In this document: positions 51,241-61,309 of the stretch, piece by piece | How positions within the stretch are numbered: the first letter of the stretch is position 1 | How the letters are laid out: every line of letters starts with the position of its first letter | Source: Streptococcus sanguinis SK355 | GTDB taxonomy: Bacteria; Bacillota; Bacilli; Lactobacillales; Streptococcaceae | Length of the DNA stretch: 64,000 nt | Direction: 5' to 3' | Assembly: GCF_000212855.1 (NCBI RefSeq) | Contig: NZ_GL890993.1 | Coordinates: 1,279,025-1,343,024, forward strand | Notes under the pieces: model-generated | Databases searched by the model: none | What the model was told of the DNA's origin: nothing | What the model saw: the letters and a program-made list of their open reading frames with translations, nothing else | Position numbers and translations under genes: made by a program

Positions 51241-51341
51241 AGCTTGGTGAGTGTGGGCTTTAGCTTTGAAATTCTACCTTCAATATAATAAGAAGTGCTT
51301 TCATTTCCTAAGAAATATTTTGTAAGCGGGCCATAAAATTC

Positions 51342-51370
51342 TTGAAAAAGATTTCAAAAGGTGATATAAT
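51342..51370 (+). promoter_or_regulatory. ptsHI promoter
   Basis: TTGAAA (51342-51347), 17 bases, TATAAT (51365-51370) with extended TGA. Ribosome site AAAGGAGA before ptsH. Confidence 0.8.
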
Positions 51371-51431
51371 ATCAACTTGTAAGGGTTATCACAATAACTC
51401 AAAAAGAATTATTTAAAAGGAGAGTCTAACT

Positions 51432-51695
51432 ATGGCTTCTAAAGATTTCCACATTGTAGCAGAAACAGGTATTCACGCACGTCCAGCAACTTTGTTGGTT
51501 CAAACTGCTAGCAAATTCGCTTCAGACATCACGCTTGAATACAAAGGTAAATCAGTAAACCTGAAATCAATTATGGGTGTTATGAGTCTTGGTGTAGGTC
51601 AAGGTGCAGACGTAGTTATCTCAGCTGAAGGTGCAGATGCAGACGATGCCATCGCTGCAATCTCCGAAACAATGGAAAAAGAAGGATTGGCTTAA
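51432..51695 (+). CDS. ptsH: Phosphocarrier protein HPr
   Basis: 87 aa. His15 in ETGIHARPA takes phosphate from enzyme I for sugar uptake. Ser46 in [11 protein letters not shown] is the HPr kinase site that makes the CcpA co-regulator. This links directly to the cre sites upstream of arcA, arcC, arcD and glgB in this window. Strong expression is expected from its promoter and codon use. ptsI begins one base after the stop. Confidence 0.98.
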   Translation: MASKDFHIVAETGIHARPATLLVQTASKFASDITLEYKGKSVNLKSIMGVMSLGVGQGADVVISAEGADADDAIAAISETMEKEGLA

Positions 51696-51696
51696 T

Positions 51697-53430
51697 ATGA
51701 CAGAAATGCTTAAAGGAATTGCAGCATCTGACGGTGTTGCCGTTGCTAAGGCATATCTATTAGTTCAACCGGATTTATCATTTGAGACTGTTTCAGTCGA
51801 AGATACGAATGCAGAAGAGGCTCGTTTGGATGCAGCTCTTGAAGCTTCACAGAACGAGCTTTCTGTTATCCGTGAGAAAGCAGTAGATAGCCTTGGTGAG
51901 GAAGCCGCTCAGGTATTTGACGCTCACTTAATGGTACTTGCTGACCCTGAAATGGTTGGGCAAATCAAAGAAACAATCCGTGCGAAAAAGACCAATGCAG
52001 AAGCTGGTCTGAAAGAAGTAACGGACATGTTTATCACTCTCTTTGAAAACATGGACGACAATCCATATATGCAGGAACGTGCGGCAGATATCCGCGACGT
52101 GACCAAACGTGTTCTTGCTAACCTTTTGGGCAAGAAATTGCCAAACCCAGCGTCTATCAATGAAGAATCAGTTGTCATTGCTCATGACTTGACTCCATCT
52201 GATACTGCACAGCTGGATAAGAAATTTGTTAAAGCTTTTGTGACCAATATCGGCGGCCGGACAAGCCACTCTGCAATTATGGCGCGTACGCTTGAAATCG
52301 CAGCAGTATTGGGAACTAATAACATTACTGAGCTTGTAAAAGACGGCGATGTGATTGCAGCTAACGGTATCACTGGTGAAGTGATTATCAACCCAACTGA
52401 AGATCAAATCGCAGCATTCAAGGCAGCTGGTGAGGCTTATGCTAAGCAAAAAGCTGAATGGGAATTGCTTAAAGATGCTCAGACTGTGACGGCAGATGGC
52501 AAGCACTTCGAATTGGCTGCCAATATCGGTACACCAAAAGACGTTGAAGGTGTCAATGCTAACGGTGCAGAAGCAGTTGGTCTTTACCGGACTGAGTTCC
52601 TTTATATGGATTCTCAAGACTTTCCAACAGAAGATGAGCAGTATGAAGCATACAAGGCTGTGCTTGAAGGCATGAATGGAAAACCAGTTGTTGTTCGTAC
52701 GATGGACATCGGTGGTGATAAGGAACTTCCTTACTTCGATATGCCACATGAAATGAACCCGTTCCTCGGTTTCCGTGCTTTGCGTATCTCTATCTCTGAA
52801 ACTGGCGATGCTATGTTCCGTACACAAATCCGCGCTCTCTTGCGTGCTTCTGTACATGGACAATTGCGCATCATGTTCCCAATGGTAGCTCTTCTCACAG
52901 AATTCCGTAAAGCTAAAGCGGTTTATGACGGAGAAAAAGCTAAATTGCAGGCTGAAGGTGTTGCAGTAGCAGATAATATCCAAGTGGGTATCATGATTGA
53001 AATCCCAGCAGCAGCTATGCTGGCTGATCAATTTGCCAAGGAAGTAGATTTCTTCTCAATCGGTACCAACGACTTGATTCAGTACACTATGGCAGCTGAC
53101 CGTATGAATGAACAAGTCTCTTACCTCTATCAACCTTACAACCCATCTATCCTTCGCTTGATCAACAATGTTATCAAGGCGGCTCATGCTGAAGGCAAGT
53201 GGGCAGGTATGTGTGGAGAAATGGCTGGCGACCAAACAGCGGTGCCATTGCTCGTAGGTATGGGCTTGGATGAATTCTCTATGAGCGCGACTTCTGTCCT
53301 TCGGACTCGTAGTCTCATGAAGAAGCTGGATACGAAGAAGATGCAAGAACTGGCTCAGCGTGCACTGACTGAATGTGCAACGATGGAAGAAGTTCTTGAG
53401 CTTGAAAAAGAGTATCTCGACTTCGATTAA
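51697..53430 (+). CDS. ptsI: Phosphoenolpyruvate-protein phosphotransferase, enzyme I
   Basis: 577 aa. Active His191 in [19 protein letters not shown]-binding elements are [10 protein letters not shown] near residue 294, [14 protein letters not shown] near 394 and GMCGEMAGD near 500 with the catalytic Cys. Transfers phosphate from PEP to HPr in the cytoplasm. ATG 51697 is one base after the ptsH stop and uses GAAGGA within ptsH; longer in-frame starts would lie inside ptsH. Confidence 0.97.
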   Translation: MTEMLKGIAASDGVAVAKAYLLVQPDLSFETVSVEDTNAEEARLDAALEASQNELSVIREKAVDSLGEEAAQVFDAHLMVLADPEMVGQIKETIRAKKTNAEAGLKEVTDMFITLFENMDDNPYMQERAADIRDVTKRVLANLLGKKLPNPASINEESVVIAHDLTPSDTAQLDKKFVKAFVTNIGGRTSHSAIMARTLEIAAVLGTNNITELVKDGDVIAANGITGEVIINPTEDQIAAFKAAGEAYAKQKAEWELLKDAQTVTADGKHFELAANIGTPKDVEGVNANGAEAVGLYRTEFLYMDSQDFPTEDEQYEAYKAVLEGMNGKPVVVRTMDIGGDKELPYFDMPHEMNPFLGFRALRISISETGDAMFRTQIRALLRASVHGQLRIMFPMVALLTEFRKAKAVYDGEKAKLQAEGVAVADNIQVGIMIEIPAAAMLADQFAKEVDFFSIGTNDLIQYTMAADRMNEQVSYLYQPYNPSILRLINNVIKAAHAEGKWAGMCGEMAGDQTAVPLLVGMGLDEFSMSATSVLRTRSLMKKLDTKKMQELAQRALTECATMEEVLELEKEYLDFD

Positions 53431-53447
53431 TCTGAAAAATTAAGATC

Positions 53448-53477
53448 AGATCAGGAAAAATTTCCTGGTCTTTTTTT
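53448..53477 (+). terminator. Terminator of ptsHI
   Basis: AGATCAGGAAA / TTTCCTGGTCT (one G-T pair), then seven T. Confidence 0.9.
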
Positions 53478-53611
53478 GTTGTGGCCTCATAGTAAGAGGG
53501 AGAAAAAAGTGGAAGCCAAAGAAAAAAATAGCAAATAAGCAAGTAGAATATGAACGAACTAAGATAATCTATTTAATTTGTGAAAAAATTCCTTAAATTC
53601 ACGGATTTTAG

Positions 53612-53639
53612 TTGAAATTTTCAGAAAATTTGGTAAAAT
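53612..53639 (+). promoter_or_regulatory. gapN promoter
   Basis: TTGAAA (53612-53617), 16-base spacer, TAAAAT (53634-53639) with extended TGG. Confidence 0.6.
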
Positions 53640-53667
53640 AATATTTAATAAAATTTTGGAGGGACAA

Positions 53668-55092
53668 GTGACACAATATAAAAACTATATAAATGGAGAG
53701 TGGAAAGTTTCTGAAAATGAAATTACCATCTCATCTCCTATCAACAATGAAACTTTAGGAACAGTTCCTGCCATGACTCAGGCAGAGGTAGACTATGCTA
53801 TGGCGAGCGCTCGTGCAGCTTTGCCAGCTTGGAGAGCTCTTTCAGCAGTTGAACGTGCAGCTTATTTGCACAAGGTTGCGGATATTTTGGAGCGTGATCA
53901 GGAGAAGATTGGCGAAATCCTTGCTAAAGAAGTTGCCAAGGGGATCAAAGCGGCAGTCGGAGAGGTAGTCCGGACAGCAGACTTGATTCGCTATGCGGCT
54001 GAAGAGGGGATTCGTATCCACGGTCAGGTTATGGAAGGTGGTGGCTTTGAAGCTGCCAGCAAGAAAAAACTAGCTGTAGTCCGCCGTGAGCCTGTAGGAG
54101 TTGTATTAGCTATTGCGCCATTCAACTATCCAGTTAATCTGTCAGCTTCGAAAATTGCTCCTGCTCTTATCGGCGGAAATGTCGTGATGTTTAAGCCACC
54201 TACTCAAGGTTCAATCTCTGGTCTGCTCTTGGCTCAGGCTTTTGCTGAGGCAGGTCTGCCTGCTGGTGTTTTCAATACCATCACTGGCCGTGGTTCAGAA
54301 ATCGGGGACTACATCATTGAGCATAAGGAAGTAAACTACATTAACTTTACGGGCTCCACTCCAATCGGTGAACGCATCGGTAAGTTGGCTGGTATGCGTC
54401 CAATTATGCTTGAATTGGGTGGTAAGGATGCTGCAGTTGTGCTGGAAGATGCTGACTTGGAACATGCAGCTAAGCAGATTGTTGGTGGGGCATACAGCTA
54501 TTCCGGTCAGCGCTGTACGGCCATCAAGCGTGTAATTGTCATGGAGAGCGTGGCAGATAAATTAGCGGCGCTGATTAAGGCAGAGGTAGAGAAACTGACG
54601 GTTGGTGATCCCTTTGATAATGCGGATATCACACCAGTCATTGATCATGCATCAGCAGATTTCATCTGGGGCTTGATTGAAGATGCTCAAGAAAAGGGAG
54701 CGTCAGCCTTGACAGAAATCAAACGTGAAGCAAATCTCATCTGGCCTGCCTTGTTTGACCATGTGACACTGGATATGAAAGTAGCTTGGGAAGAGCCATT
54801 TGGTCCTGTTCTTCCGATTATTCGTGTGACTTCCGTTGAAGAGGCTATCCAGATCTGTAACCAGTCAGAATTTGGTCTTCAATCTTCAGTCTTTACAAAT
54901 GATTTCCCGAAAGCATTTGAAATAGCTGAAAAACTGGAAGTGGGTACTGTACATATCAATAATAAGACCCAACGTGGTCCAGATAACTTCCCATTCCTTG
55001 GTGTTAAGGGGTCTGGAGCTGGAGTGCAAGGGATTCGTTACAGTATCGAAGCCATGACACAAGTGAAATCCATCGTGTTTGATGTGAAATAA
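53668..55092 (+). CDS. gapN: NADP-dependent non-phosphorylating glyceraldehyde-3-phosphate dehydrogenase
   Basis: 474 aa from GTG 53668 behind GGAGGG, the length usual for streptococcal GapN. Aldehyde dehydrogenase superfamily: APFNYPVNLSASKIAPALI near residue 150, LELGGKDAAVVLEDAD near 250 (catalytic Glu) and GQRCTAIKR near 284 (catalytic Cys). It oxidises glyceraldehyde-3-phosphate directly to 3-phosphoglycerate, making NADPH in streptococci, whose oxidative pentose phosphate route is often incomplete. Single-gene unit. Confidence 0.96.
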   Translation: MTQYKNYINGEWKVSENEITISSPINNETLGTVPAMTQAEVDYAMASARAALPAWRALSAVERAAYLHKVADILERDQEKIGEILAKEVAKGIKAAVGEVVRTADLIRYAAEEGIRIHGQVMEGGGFEAASKKKLAVVRREPVGVVLAIAPFNYPVNLSASKIAPALIGGNVVMFKPPTQGSISGLLLAQAFAEAGLPAGVFNTITGRGSEIGDYIIEHKEVNYINFTGSTPIGERIGKLAGMRPIMLELGGKDAAVVLEDADLEHAAKQIVGGAYSYSGQRCTAIKRVIVMESVADKLAALIKAEVEKLTVGDPFDNADITPVIDHASADFIWGLIEDAQEKGASALTEIKREANLIWPALFDHVTLDMKVAWEEPFGPVLPIIRVTSVEEAIQICNQSEFGLQSSVFTNDFPKAFEIAEKLEVGTVHINNKTQRGPDNFPFLGVKGSGAGVQGIRYSIEAMTQVKSIVFDVK

Positions 55093-55096
55093 TGAG

Positions 55097-55122
55097 AAAG
55101 GCGGCTTTGTGCGGCCTTTTTT
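55097..55122 (+). terminator. Terminator of gapN
   Basis: AAAGGCGGC / GCGGCCTTT (one internal mismatch) with a 5-base loop, followed by TTTC. The remaining gap up to 55410 is AT-rich with no other feature I can support. Confidence 0.75.
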
Positions 55123-55410
55123 CTTACTTTGATGAACTTGTAAATCTAACAAGATTATCGGACCATTTGAAAAGAACCAAGTATTTATATATTTAATTAC
55201 TTATTATTTTAAAATGTAAATTTACATATTGGTCTATATCTTTATGAAAATTTTCATCTTTTTCTTGTCTGGAGTAGGGGGCTATATTTAGAGAAAAAGG
55301 AATGAAAAATAATTAAGGGATACAAAATGCAGTGGTTTCTATCTTATTTATTCCTAATTTCGGCTAATGTTCGGTTTTAGTAATTTTCCGTAAGGATATT
55401 TGAAATTTAC

Positions 55411-55461
55411 TTGAAAAAGAGATAAAAATAATGTAGAATAGTATTATAGAAAACGCTTACA
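55411..55461 (+). promoter_or_regulatory. glg operon promoter and cre site
   Basis: -35 TTGAAA (55411-55416), 17 bases, -10 TAGAAT (55434-55439). TAGAAAACGCTTACA (55447-55461) fits the CcpA consensus with one mismatch and covers the transcription start. Repression of glycogen synthesis genes in glucose is expected. Confidence 0.78.
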
Positions 55462-55478
55462 AATAGAAAGGTGATCGC

Positions 55479-57389
55479 ATGGATAAGAACGAAGCATTAA
55501 GAACCTTTACAACAGGTGAAAACTTTCATTTACAGCATTATCTAGGGGCGCATCAGGATGAAGTGGACGGCAAGTCTGGCTACTCTTTCCGCGTTTGGGC
55601 GCCTAATGCTCAGAGTGTCCATTTGATTGGAGATTTCACCAATTGGTATGAAGAGCAGATTCCTATGGTCCGAAATGAAGCGGGCGTTTGGGAAGTCTTC
55701 ACAGAGCTGCCTAAGGAAGGAGATATTTACAAGTACAATATCAAGCGCAGCAGTGGTCAGGAAATTTTAAAAATTGATCCGCTGGCTATCTATCTGGAAG
55801 AGCGTCCAGGCACGGGAGCAGTTATCCGCACTATTCCTGAGAAAAAGTGGAAAGATGGTCTTTGGCTGGCACGCCGGAAGCGTTGGGGCTTCTTCTCTCG
55901 GCCGGTCAATATCTATGAAGTGCATGCCGGCTCGTGGAAACGCAATGAAGACGGCAGTCCTTATAGCTTTGCCCAGTTAAAAGAAGACTTGATTCCTTAT
56001 CTGGTGGAGATGAACTACACACATGTGGAATTCATGCCGCTTATGGCTCATCCGCTGGGACTTAGCTGGGGCTATCAGCTCATGGGCTACTTTGCCTTTG
56101 AGCACACCTATGGCACACCTGAGGAATTTCAAGACTTTGTCGAAGAATGTCACTTGAACAATATCGGTGTCATTGTAGACTGGGTACCAGGTCATTTCAC
56201 TATTAATGATGATGCTCTGGCCTACTATGATGGGACACCGACTTTCGAGTATCAGGATCACGACCGGGCTCATAACTATGGCTGGGGTGCTCTCAACTTT
56301 GATTTGGGCAAGAATCAGGTTCAGTCTTTCTTGATTTCCAGTATTAAATTCTGGATTGATTTTTACCATCTGGATGGGATTCGGGTTGATGCTGTCAGCA
56401 ACATGCTCTATCTGGACTATGACAGCGGTCCATGGCAGCCAAATAAAGATGGAGGCAATCGTAACTATGAGGGCTATTACTTCCTGCAACGCCTCAATAC
56501 GGTTATCAAATTAGCCCATCCTGATGTCATGATGATTGCAGAGGAAAGCTCTTCAGAAACCAAGATTACTGGTATGAGAGAGCTGGGTGGTCTTGGATTT
56601 GATTACAAGTGGAATATGGGTTGGATGAATGATATCCTTCGCTTCTACGAGGAAGATCCGATTTATCGTAAGTACGATTTTAATCTAGTGACCTTCAGCT
56701 TTATGTACGCTTTCTCTGAAAACTTCCTCCTGCCATTCTCGCATGATGAAGTGGTCCACGGCAAGAAGAGTCTTATGCACAAGATGTGGGGTGACCGTTA
56801 CAATCAATTTGCAGGGCTCCGCAACTTGCTGACCTACCAAATCTGCCATCCGGGCAAGAAACTGCTCTTTATGGGCTCAGAATTTGGTCAGTTCCTAGAA
56901 TGGAAGTCAGAAGAGCAGCTAGAATGGTCTAATCTGGACGATCAGATGAACAAGAAGATGCAGGGCTTTACTGCTACGCTCAATGCTTTCTATAAAGACA
57001 ATCGTCCGCTTTGGGAAATTGATCTGAGCTATGATGGCATCGAAATCATTGATGCGGATAATACTGATCAAAGTGTCCTCTCTTTTATCCGTAAGACGGA
57101 AAAAGGAGATATGTTAGTTTGTGTATTTAATATGGCGCCGGTAGAGCGGAAGAACTTTACCATTGGTGTTCCAGTGGAAGCCATTTATGAAGAGGTATGG
57201 AACACTGAATTAGAAGAATGGGGAGGTGTTTGGAAGGAACATAACGAAACAGTTCAGTCTCAAGAAGGACTTTGGAAAGATTATCCACAGACCTTGACCT
57301 TTACACTGCCAGCTCTTGGAGCCAGCATCTGGAAGATCAAGCGTCGGATTGCTCGCAAAAATGTTAAAAAAGATTCCACAAAGGAGTAA
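55479..57389 (+). CDS. glgB: 1,4-alpha-glucan branching enzyme
   Basis: 636 aa, GH13. N-terminal carbohydrate-binding module (about 30-120: [20 protein letters not shown]). The barrel has [10 protein letters not shown] near residue 185, [11 protein letters not shown] near 305 (catalytic Asp), MIAEESSSE near 352 (catalytic Glu) and [12 protein letters not shown] near 420. Makes alpha-1,6 branches in glycogen. First gene of glgBCDAP; ribosome site AAAGGTGAT. Confidence 0.96.
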   Translation: MDKNEALRTFTTGENFHLQHYLGAHQDEVDGKSGYSFRVWAPNAQSVHLIGDFTNWYEEQIPMVRNEAGVWEVFTELPKEGDIYKYNIKRSSGQEILKIDPLAIYLEERPGTGAVIRTIPEKKWKDGLWLARRKRWGFFSRPVNIYEVHAGSWKRNEDGSPYSFAQLKEDLIPYLVEMNYTHVEFMPLMAHPLGLSWGYQLMGYFAFEHTYGTPEEFQDFVEECHLNNIGVIVDWVPGHFTINDDALAYYDGTPTFEYQDHDRAHNYGWGALNFDLGKNQVQSFLISSIKFWIDFYHLDGIRVDAVSNMLYLDYDSGPWQPNKDGGNRNYEGYYFLQRLNTVIKLAHPDVMMIAEESSSETKITGMRELGGLGFDYKWNMGWMNDILRFYEEDPIYRKYDFNLVTFSFMYAFSENFLLPFSHDEVVHGKKSLMHKMWGDRYNQFAGLRNLLTYQICHPGKKLLFMGSEFGQFLEWKSEEQLEWSNLDDQMNKKMQGFTATLNAFYKDNRPLWEIDLSYDGIEIIDADNTDQSVLSFIRKTEKGDMLVCVFNMAPVERKNFTIGVPVEAIYEEVWNTELEEWGGVWKEHNETVQSQEGLWKDYPQTLTFTLPALGASIWKIKRRIARKNVKKDSTKE

Positions 57390-57395
57390 TAGTCT

Positions 57396-58538
57396 ATGAA
57401 GAATGAAATGCTAGCTTTGATTCTTGCCGGCGGGCAAGGAACTCGTCTTGGAAAGCTCACACAGAGTATCGCAAAACCAGCGGTACAGTTTGGCGGCCGC
57501 TATCGTATTATTGACTTCGCCTTGTCTAACTGTGCCAACTCCGGTATTCACAATGTCGGTGTCATTACTCAATACCAGCCATTAGCTCTGAACAGTCATA
57601 TCGGAAATGGTTCTAGCTGGGGTCTCGATGGTATTAACTCAGGCGTATCCATTCTTCAGCCTTATTCTGCGAGCGAAGGAAATCGCTGGTTTGAAGGTAC
57701 CAGCCATGCGATTTACCAAAATATCGACTATATCGACAGCATCAATCCTGAATATGTCCTGATTTTGTCTGGGGACCATATCTACAAGATGGACTATGAT
57801 GACATGCTTCAGTCTCACAAGGACAACAATGCCAGCCTGACAGTTGCCGTTCTGGATGTGCCTCTCAAAGAAGCCAGCCGTTTTGGAATCATGAATACAG
57901 ATGCTAATAATCGGATTGTTGAATTTGAAGAAAAACCAGCAAATCCTAAGTCAACCAAGGCTTCTATGGGGATTTATATCTTTGATTGGCAGCGTCTGCG
58001 CAATATGCTGGTAGCTGCTGAAAAGAGCAATGTGGATATGTCTGACTTTGGTAAGAATGTTATCCCTAACTACCTTGAATCTGGCGAAAGCGTTTATGCT
58101 TATGATTTTGCAGGCTATTGGAAAGACGTTGGTACAGTAGAGTCTCTCTGGGAAGCCAACATGGAATACATCAGCCCAGAAAATGCTCTGGATAGCCGCA
58201 ATCGTCGCTGGAAAATTTATTCTCGCAACTTGATTTCTCCGCCAAACTTCATCAGTGAAAATTCCCATGTAGAAGATTCGCTGGTCGTTGATGGCTGTTT
58301 CGTTGACGGTACAGTAAAACACTCTATTCTTTCTACTGGCGCTCAGGTCAAAAAGGGCGCAGTCATTGAAGACTCTGTCATCATGAGTGGAGCTGTTATT
58401 GGCAAAGACGCTAAGATTAAGCGGGCCATTATCGGCGAAGGTGCTATCATCTCTGATGGTGTAGAGATTGATGGTACAGAGGAAGTATATGTTGTCGGAT
58501 ACAACGAGAAAGTGGGGGTACCAAAAGATGAAGATTGA
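57396..58538 (+). CDS. glgC: Glucose-1-phosphate adenylyltransferase, catalytic subunit
   Basis: 380 aa. Nucleotidyltransferase start [18 protein letters not shown], substrate region [12 protein letters not shown] near residue 170, and a C-terminal left-handed beta-helix (about 290-370). Makes ADP-glucose, the committed step of glycogen synthesis. GlgC with a separate GlgD is the usual Firmicutes arrangement. AAAGGAG lies in the end of glgB; 6 bases apart. Confidence 0.95.
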   Translation: MKNEMLALILAGGQGTRLGKLTQSIAKPAVQFGGRYRIIDFALSNCANSGIHNVGVITQYQPLALNSHIGNGSSWGLDGINSGVSILQPYSASEGNRWFEGTSHAIYQNIDYIDSINPEYVLILSGDHIYKMDYDDMLQSHKDNNASLTVAVLDVPLKEASRFGIMNTDANNRIVEFEEKPANPKSTKASMGIYIFDWQRLRNMLVAAEKSNVDMSDFGKNVIPNYLESGESVYAYDFAGYWKDVGTVESLWEANMEYISPENALDSRNRRWKIYSRNLISPPNFISENSHVEDSLVVDGCFVDGTVKHSILSTGAQVKKGAVIEDSVIMSGAVIGKDAKIKRAIIGEGAIISDGVEIDGTEEVYVVGYNEKVGVPKDED

Positions 58539-59667
58539 TAAATATTCAGCAATTTTAGGAAACACAGTCGGCTTCCATGATATGTCAACTCTGACAAATC
58601 ATCGTCCAGTAGCCAGCTTGCCATTCGGTGGGAAATACCGCTTGATTGACTTCCCGCTTTCAAGTCTTGCCAATGCTGGTATCCGCAGTGTCTTTGGTAT
58701 CTTCCAGCAGGATAATATCAGCTCTGTCTTTGACCATATTCGTTCTGGTCGTGAGTGGGGATTGTCTACTTTGCTTAGCCACTATTACCTGGGAATCTAC
58801 AATACCCGTGTAGAAAGCTCTACAGTCGGTGAGGAATACTATAAGCAGCTTTTGATCTACCTCAAACGCTCTGGTTCCAACCAAACGGTCGCTCTCAACT
58901 GCGATATCTTGGTTAATATTGACCTCAATCAAGTTTTCCACTTGCACAATACAACAGAGCAGCCGATTACAGTTGTCTATAAGAAATTGCATAAGGAAAA
59001 TATTTCGGATGTGAATGCTGTCCTAGATATTGACGAAACGGACCATGTCAGAGGGCATAAACTCTTTGATGGCCGAGAAAATACTGAGCTCTTCAATATG
59101 TCTACAGACATCTTTGTGGTAGATACTCCATGGCTGATTGAAAAACTGGAAGAAGAAGCTAAGAAAGAGCATCCCCAAAAACTGCGCTATGTCCTGCGTG
59201 ATTTAGCAACTCAGGAAGGGGCATTTGCCTACGAATATACAGGCTATCTGGCGAATATCTATTCTGTAGAGACCTACTACAGATCCAATATCGATATGCT
59301 TGAAAGTAAAAAATTCTACTCTCTCTTCAGTCCGAACCAAAAGATTTACACCAAGGTTAAGAATGAAGAGCCAACTTACTATGCTGAGTCTTCAAAAGTA
59401 TCTCGCTCCCAGTTTGCGTCAGGAAGCATTGTGGAAGGTGAAGTCATCGATTCTGTGATTTCACGGAATACCAAGATTAAGACTGGAAGCAGTGTTAAAT
59501 CCAGTGTTCTCTTCCCTCGAGTCAAAGTTGGAGAAAATGCAACTGTTGAGTACGCGATTGTGGATAAGGGTGTTGAAATTGCCGAAGGAGTGGTGATTCG
59601 AGGAACAGCAGAAGACCCAATCGTAGTCAAGAAGGGCCAAAAAGTTACAGAGGACATAATTCGATGA
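58528..59667 (+). CDS. glgD: GlgD, regulatory subunit of ADP-glucose pyrophosphorylase
   Basis: 379 aa, homologous to GlgC but with the GGQGTRL triphosphate loop replaced by [14 protein letters not shown], so it is probably not catalytic by itself. [19 protein letters not shown] and the C-terminal beta-helix are kept. In Firmicutes GlgD forms an active complex with GlgC. ATG 58528 overlaps glgC by 11 bases; an earlier in-frame ATG at 58468 lies inside glgC and has no ribosome site. Confidence 0.93.
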   Translation: MKIDKYSAILGNTVGFHDMSTLTNHRPVASLPFGGKYRLIDFPLSSLANAGIRSVFGIFQQDNISSVFDHIRSGREWGLSTLLSHYYLGIYNTRVESSTVGEEYYKQLLIYLKRSGSNQTVALNCDILVNIDLNQVFHLHNTTEQPITVVYKKLHKENISDVNAVLDIDETDHVRGHKLFDGRENTELFNMSTDIFVVDTPWLIEKLEEEAKKEHPQKLRYVLRDLATQEGAFAYEYTGYLANIYSVETYYRSNIDMLESKKFYSLFSPNQKIYTKVKNEEPTYYAESSKVSRSQFASGSIVEGEVIDSVISRNTKIKTGSSVKSSVLFPRVKVGENATVEYAIVDKGVEIAEGVVIRGTAEDPIVVKKGQKVTEDIIR

Positions 59668-61094
59668 AGATTTTATTTGCAGCAGCAGAAGGAGCCCCAT
59701 TTTCTAAGACAGGTGGTTTGGGAGACGTTATCGGCGCTCTCCCCAAATCACTGGTCAAGGCTGGCCATGAAGTTGGTGTTATTCTGCCTTACTATGACAT
59801 GACCCATGCTAAATTTGGCGACCAAGTGGAAGACCTTTTCTACTTTGAAGTCAGTGTTGGTTGGCGCCGCCAGTACGTCGGGGTCAAGCGACTGGTCTTG
59901 AACGGTGTGTCCTTCTATTTTATTGACAATCAGCATTATTTCTTCCGTGGCCATGTTTATGGGGATTTTGATGATGGTGAGCGTTTTGCTTACTTCCAGT
60001 TAGCAGCCGTAGAGCTGATGGAGCGGATTGATTTCATTCCGGATGTTCTGCATGTTCACGATTATCATACAGCTATGATTCCTTTCTTGGTTAAGGAAAA
60101 ATACCATTGGATTCAAGCCTATCAGAATATCAAGACTGTCTTAACCATCCATAATCTGGAGTTCCAAGGTCAATTCCCTGATAGTATGCTTTGGGAACTG
60201 TTTGGAGTGGGTTATGAGCGCTATGCAGACGGAACCCTACGTTGGAATGACTGTCTCAACTGGATGAAGGCTGGTATTCTATATGCGGATCGAGTGACAA
60301 CTGTATCGCCAAGCTATGCAGGTGAAATCCGTACACCAGAATTTGGTTGCAATTTGGATCAAATCCTGCGGATGGAGTCCGGTAAGCTGGTCGGAATTGT
60401 CAATGGGATTGATACAGATATCTATAATCCAGAAACGGATCCGCTATTAGCTCACCACTTTGACAAATCTGACTTATCTGGTAAACTAGAAAACAAGCGA
60501 GCTTTACAAGAGCGAGTTGGTCTGCCTGTGCGTGACGATGTGCCGGTTGTTGGGATTGTTTCCCGCCTGACACGTCAGAAAGGCTTTGACTTGGTAGTGG
60601 AAGAGCTGCACAATCTCCTGCAGGAAGATGTGCAGATTATCCTCTTGGGAACAGGCGATCCAGCTTTTGAGCAGGCTTTCGCTTGGTTTGGTCATGCCTA
60701 TCCTGATAAGCTTTCAGCTAACATCCTCTTTGATGTGACCTTGGCTCAGGAGATTTACGCTGCCAGCGATATTTTCCTCATGCCAAGCCGCTTCGAGCCT
60801 TGTGGCCTGTCACAAATGATGGCTATGCGCTATGGAACCTTGCCTTTGGTGCACGAAGTGGGCGGTCTGCGTGATACCGTAGAGCCTTACAATGCCTATA
60901 CAGGACAGGGAACTGGCTTTAGCTTCAATAACTTTTCTGGCTACTGGCTGACTTGGACCTTCAAGGAAGCACTCAGGCTTTATGTCGATGACAAGGAAGC
61001 TTGGAAATCTCTGCAAGAGCAGGCGATGGAGAGAGACTTCTCTTGGGATACAGCTAGCCAGGCTTACAGTGATTTATATCAATCACTTCTATAA
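59664..61094 (+). CDS. glgA: Glycogen synthase (ADP-glucose type)
   Basis: 476 aa, GT5. [16 protein letters not shown] near residue 15 (ADP-glucose binding), [13 protein letters not shown] near 130, [14 protein letters not shown] near 245, and the acceptor-side [15 protein letters not shown] near 375. Elongates alpha-1,4 glucan. ATG overlaps the glgD stop as ATGA. Confidence 0.96.
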   Translation: MKILFAAAEGAPFSKTGGLGDVIGALPKSLVKAGHEVGVILPYYDMTHAKFGDQVEDLFYFEVSVGWRRQYVGVKRLVLNGVSFYFIDNQHYFFRGHVYGDFDDGERFAYFQLAAVELMERIDFIPDVLHVHDYHTAMIPFLVKEKYHWIQAYQNIKTVLTIHNLEFQGQFPDSMLWELFGVGYERYADGTLRWNDCLNWMKAGILYADRVTTVSPSYAGEIRTPEFGCNLDQILRMESGKLVGIVNGIDTDIYNPETDPLLAHHFDKSDLSGKLENKRALQERVGLPVRDDVPVVGIVSRLTRQKGFDLVVEELHNLLQEDVQIILLGTGDPAFEQAFAWFGHAYPDKLSANILFDVTLAQEIYAASDIFLMPSRFEPCGLSQMMAMRYGTLPLVHEVGGLRDTVEPYNAYTGQGTGFSFNNFSGYWLTWTFKEALRLYVDDKEAWKSLQEQAMERDFSWDTASQAYSDLYQSLL

Positions 61095-61119
61095 CATTTA
61101 CTTCGGAATCAGTGTAAAC

Positions 61120-61154
61120 AAATCCTCTCTTGTCCATGGGACAAGGGAGGATTT
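61120..61154 (+). other. Long perfect hairpin between glgA and glgP
   Basis: AAATCCTC-T-CTTGTCC / GGACAAG-G-GAGGATTT with an ATG-size loop, about 15 base pairs. No T run follows, so it is more likely an RNA-stability or attenuator element than an efficient terminator. No convincing promoter for glgP lies after it. Confidence 0.5.
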
Positions 61155-61309
61155 CCGTGAGAATTACATTTTTATATATTATCATACTGTTTTGGAGCTC
61201 TGTTTTTAGCTTGTGGCTGAAGCGAGTACTTCTCATCTTGATTGAAAAAAAGTATTCCTGCGTTTAAAAACTGTTTCCCACTTTTAAGAAAGGGAGATAA
61301 CCACCCACC

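Noticed and set aside
51321..51336. TTGTAAGCGGGCCATA as a cre site upstream of ptsH
   Set aside because: The second half departs from the CcpA consensus at three or more positions.
52168..53031. 287-codon open frame on the minus strand
   Set aside because: Antisense shadow of the highly expressed ptsI gene; low-complexity, Ser/Cys/Phe-rich protein with no recognisable domain.
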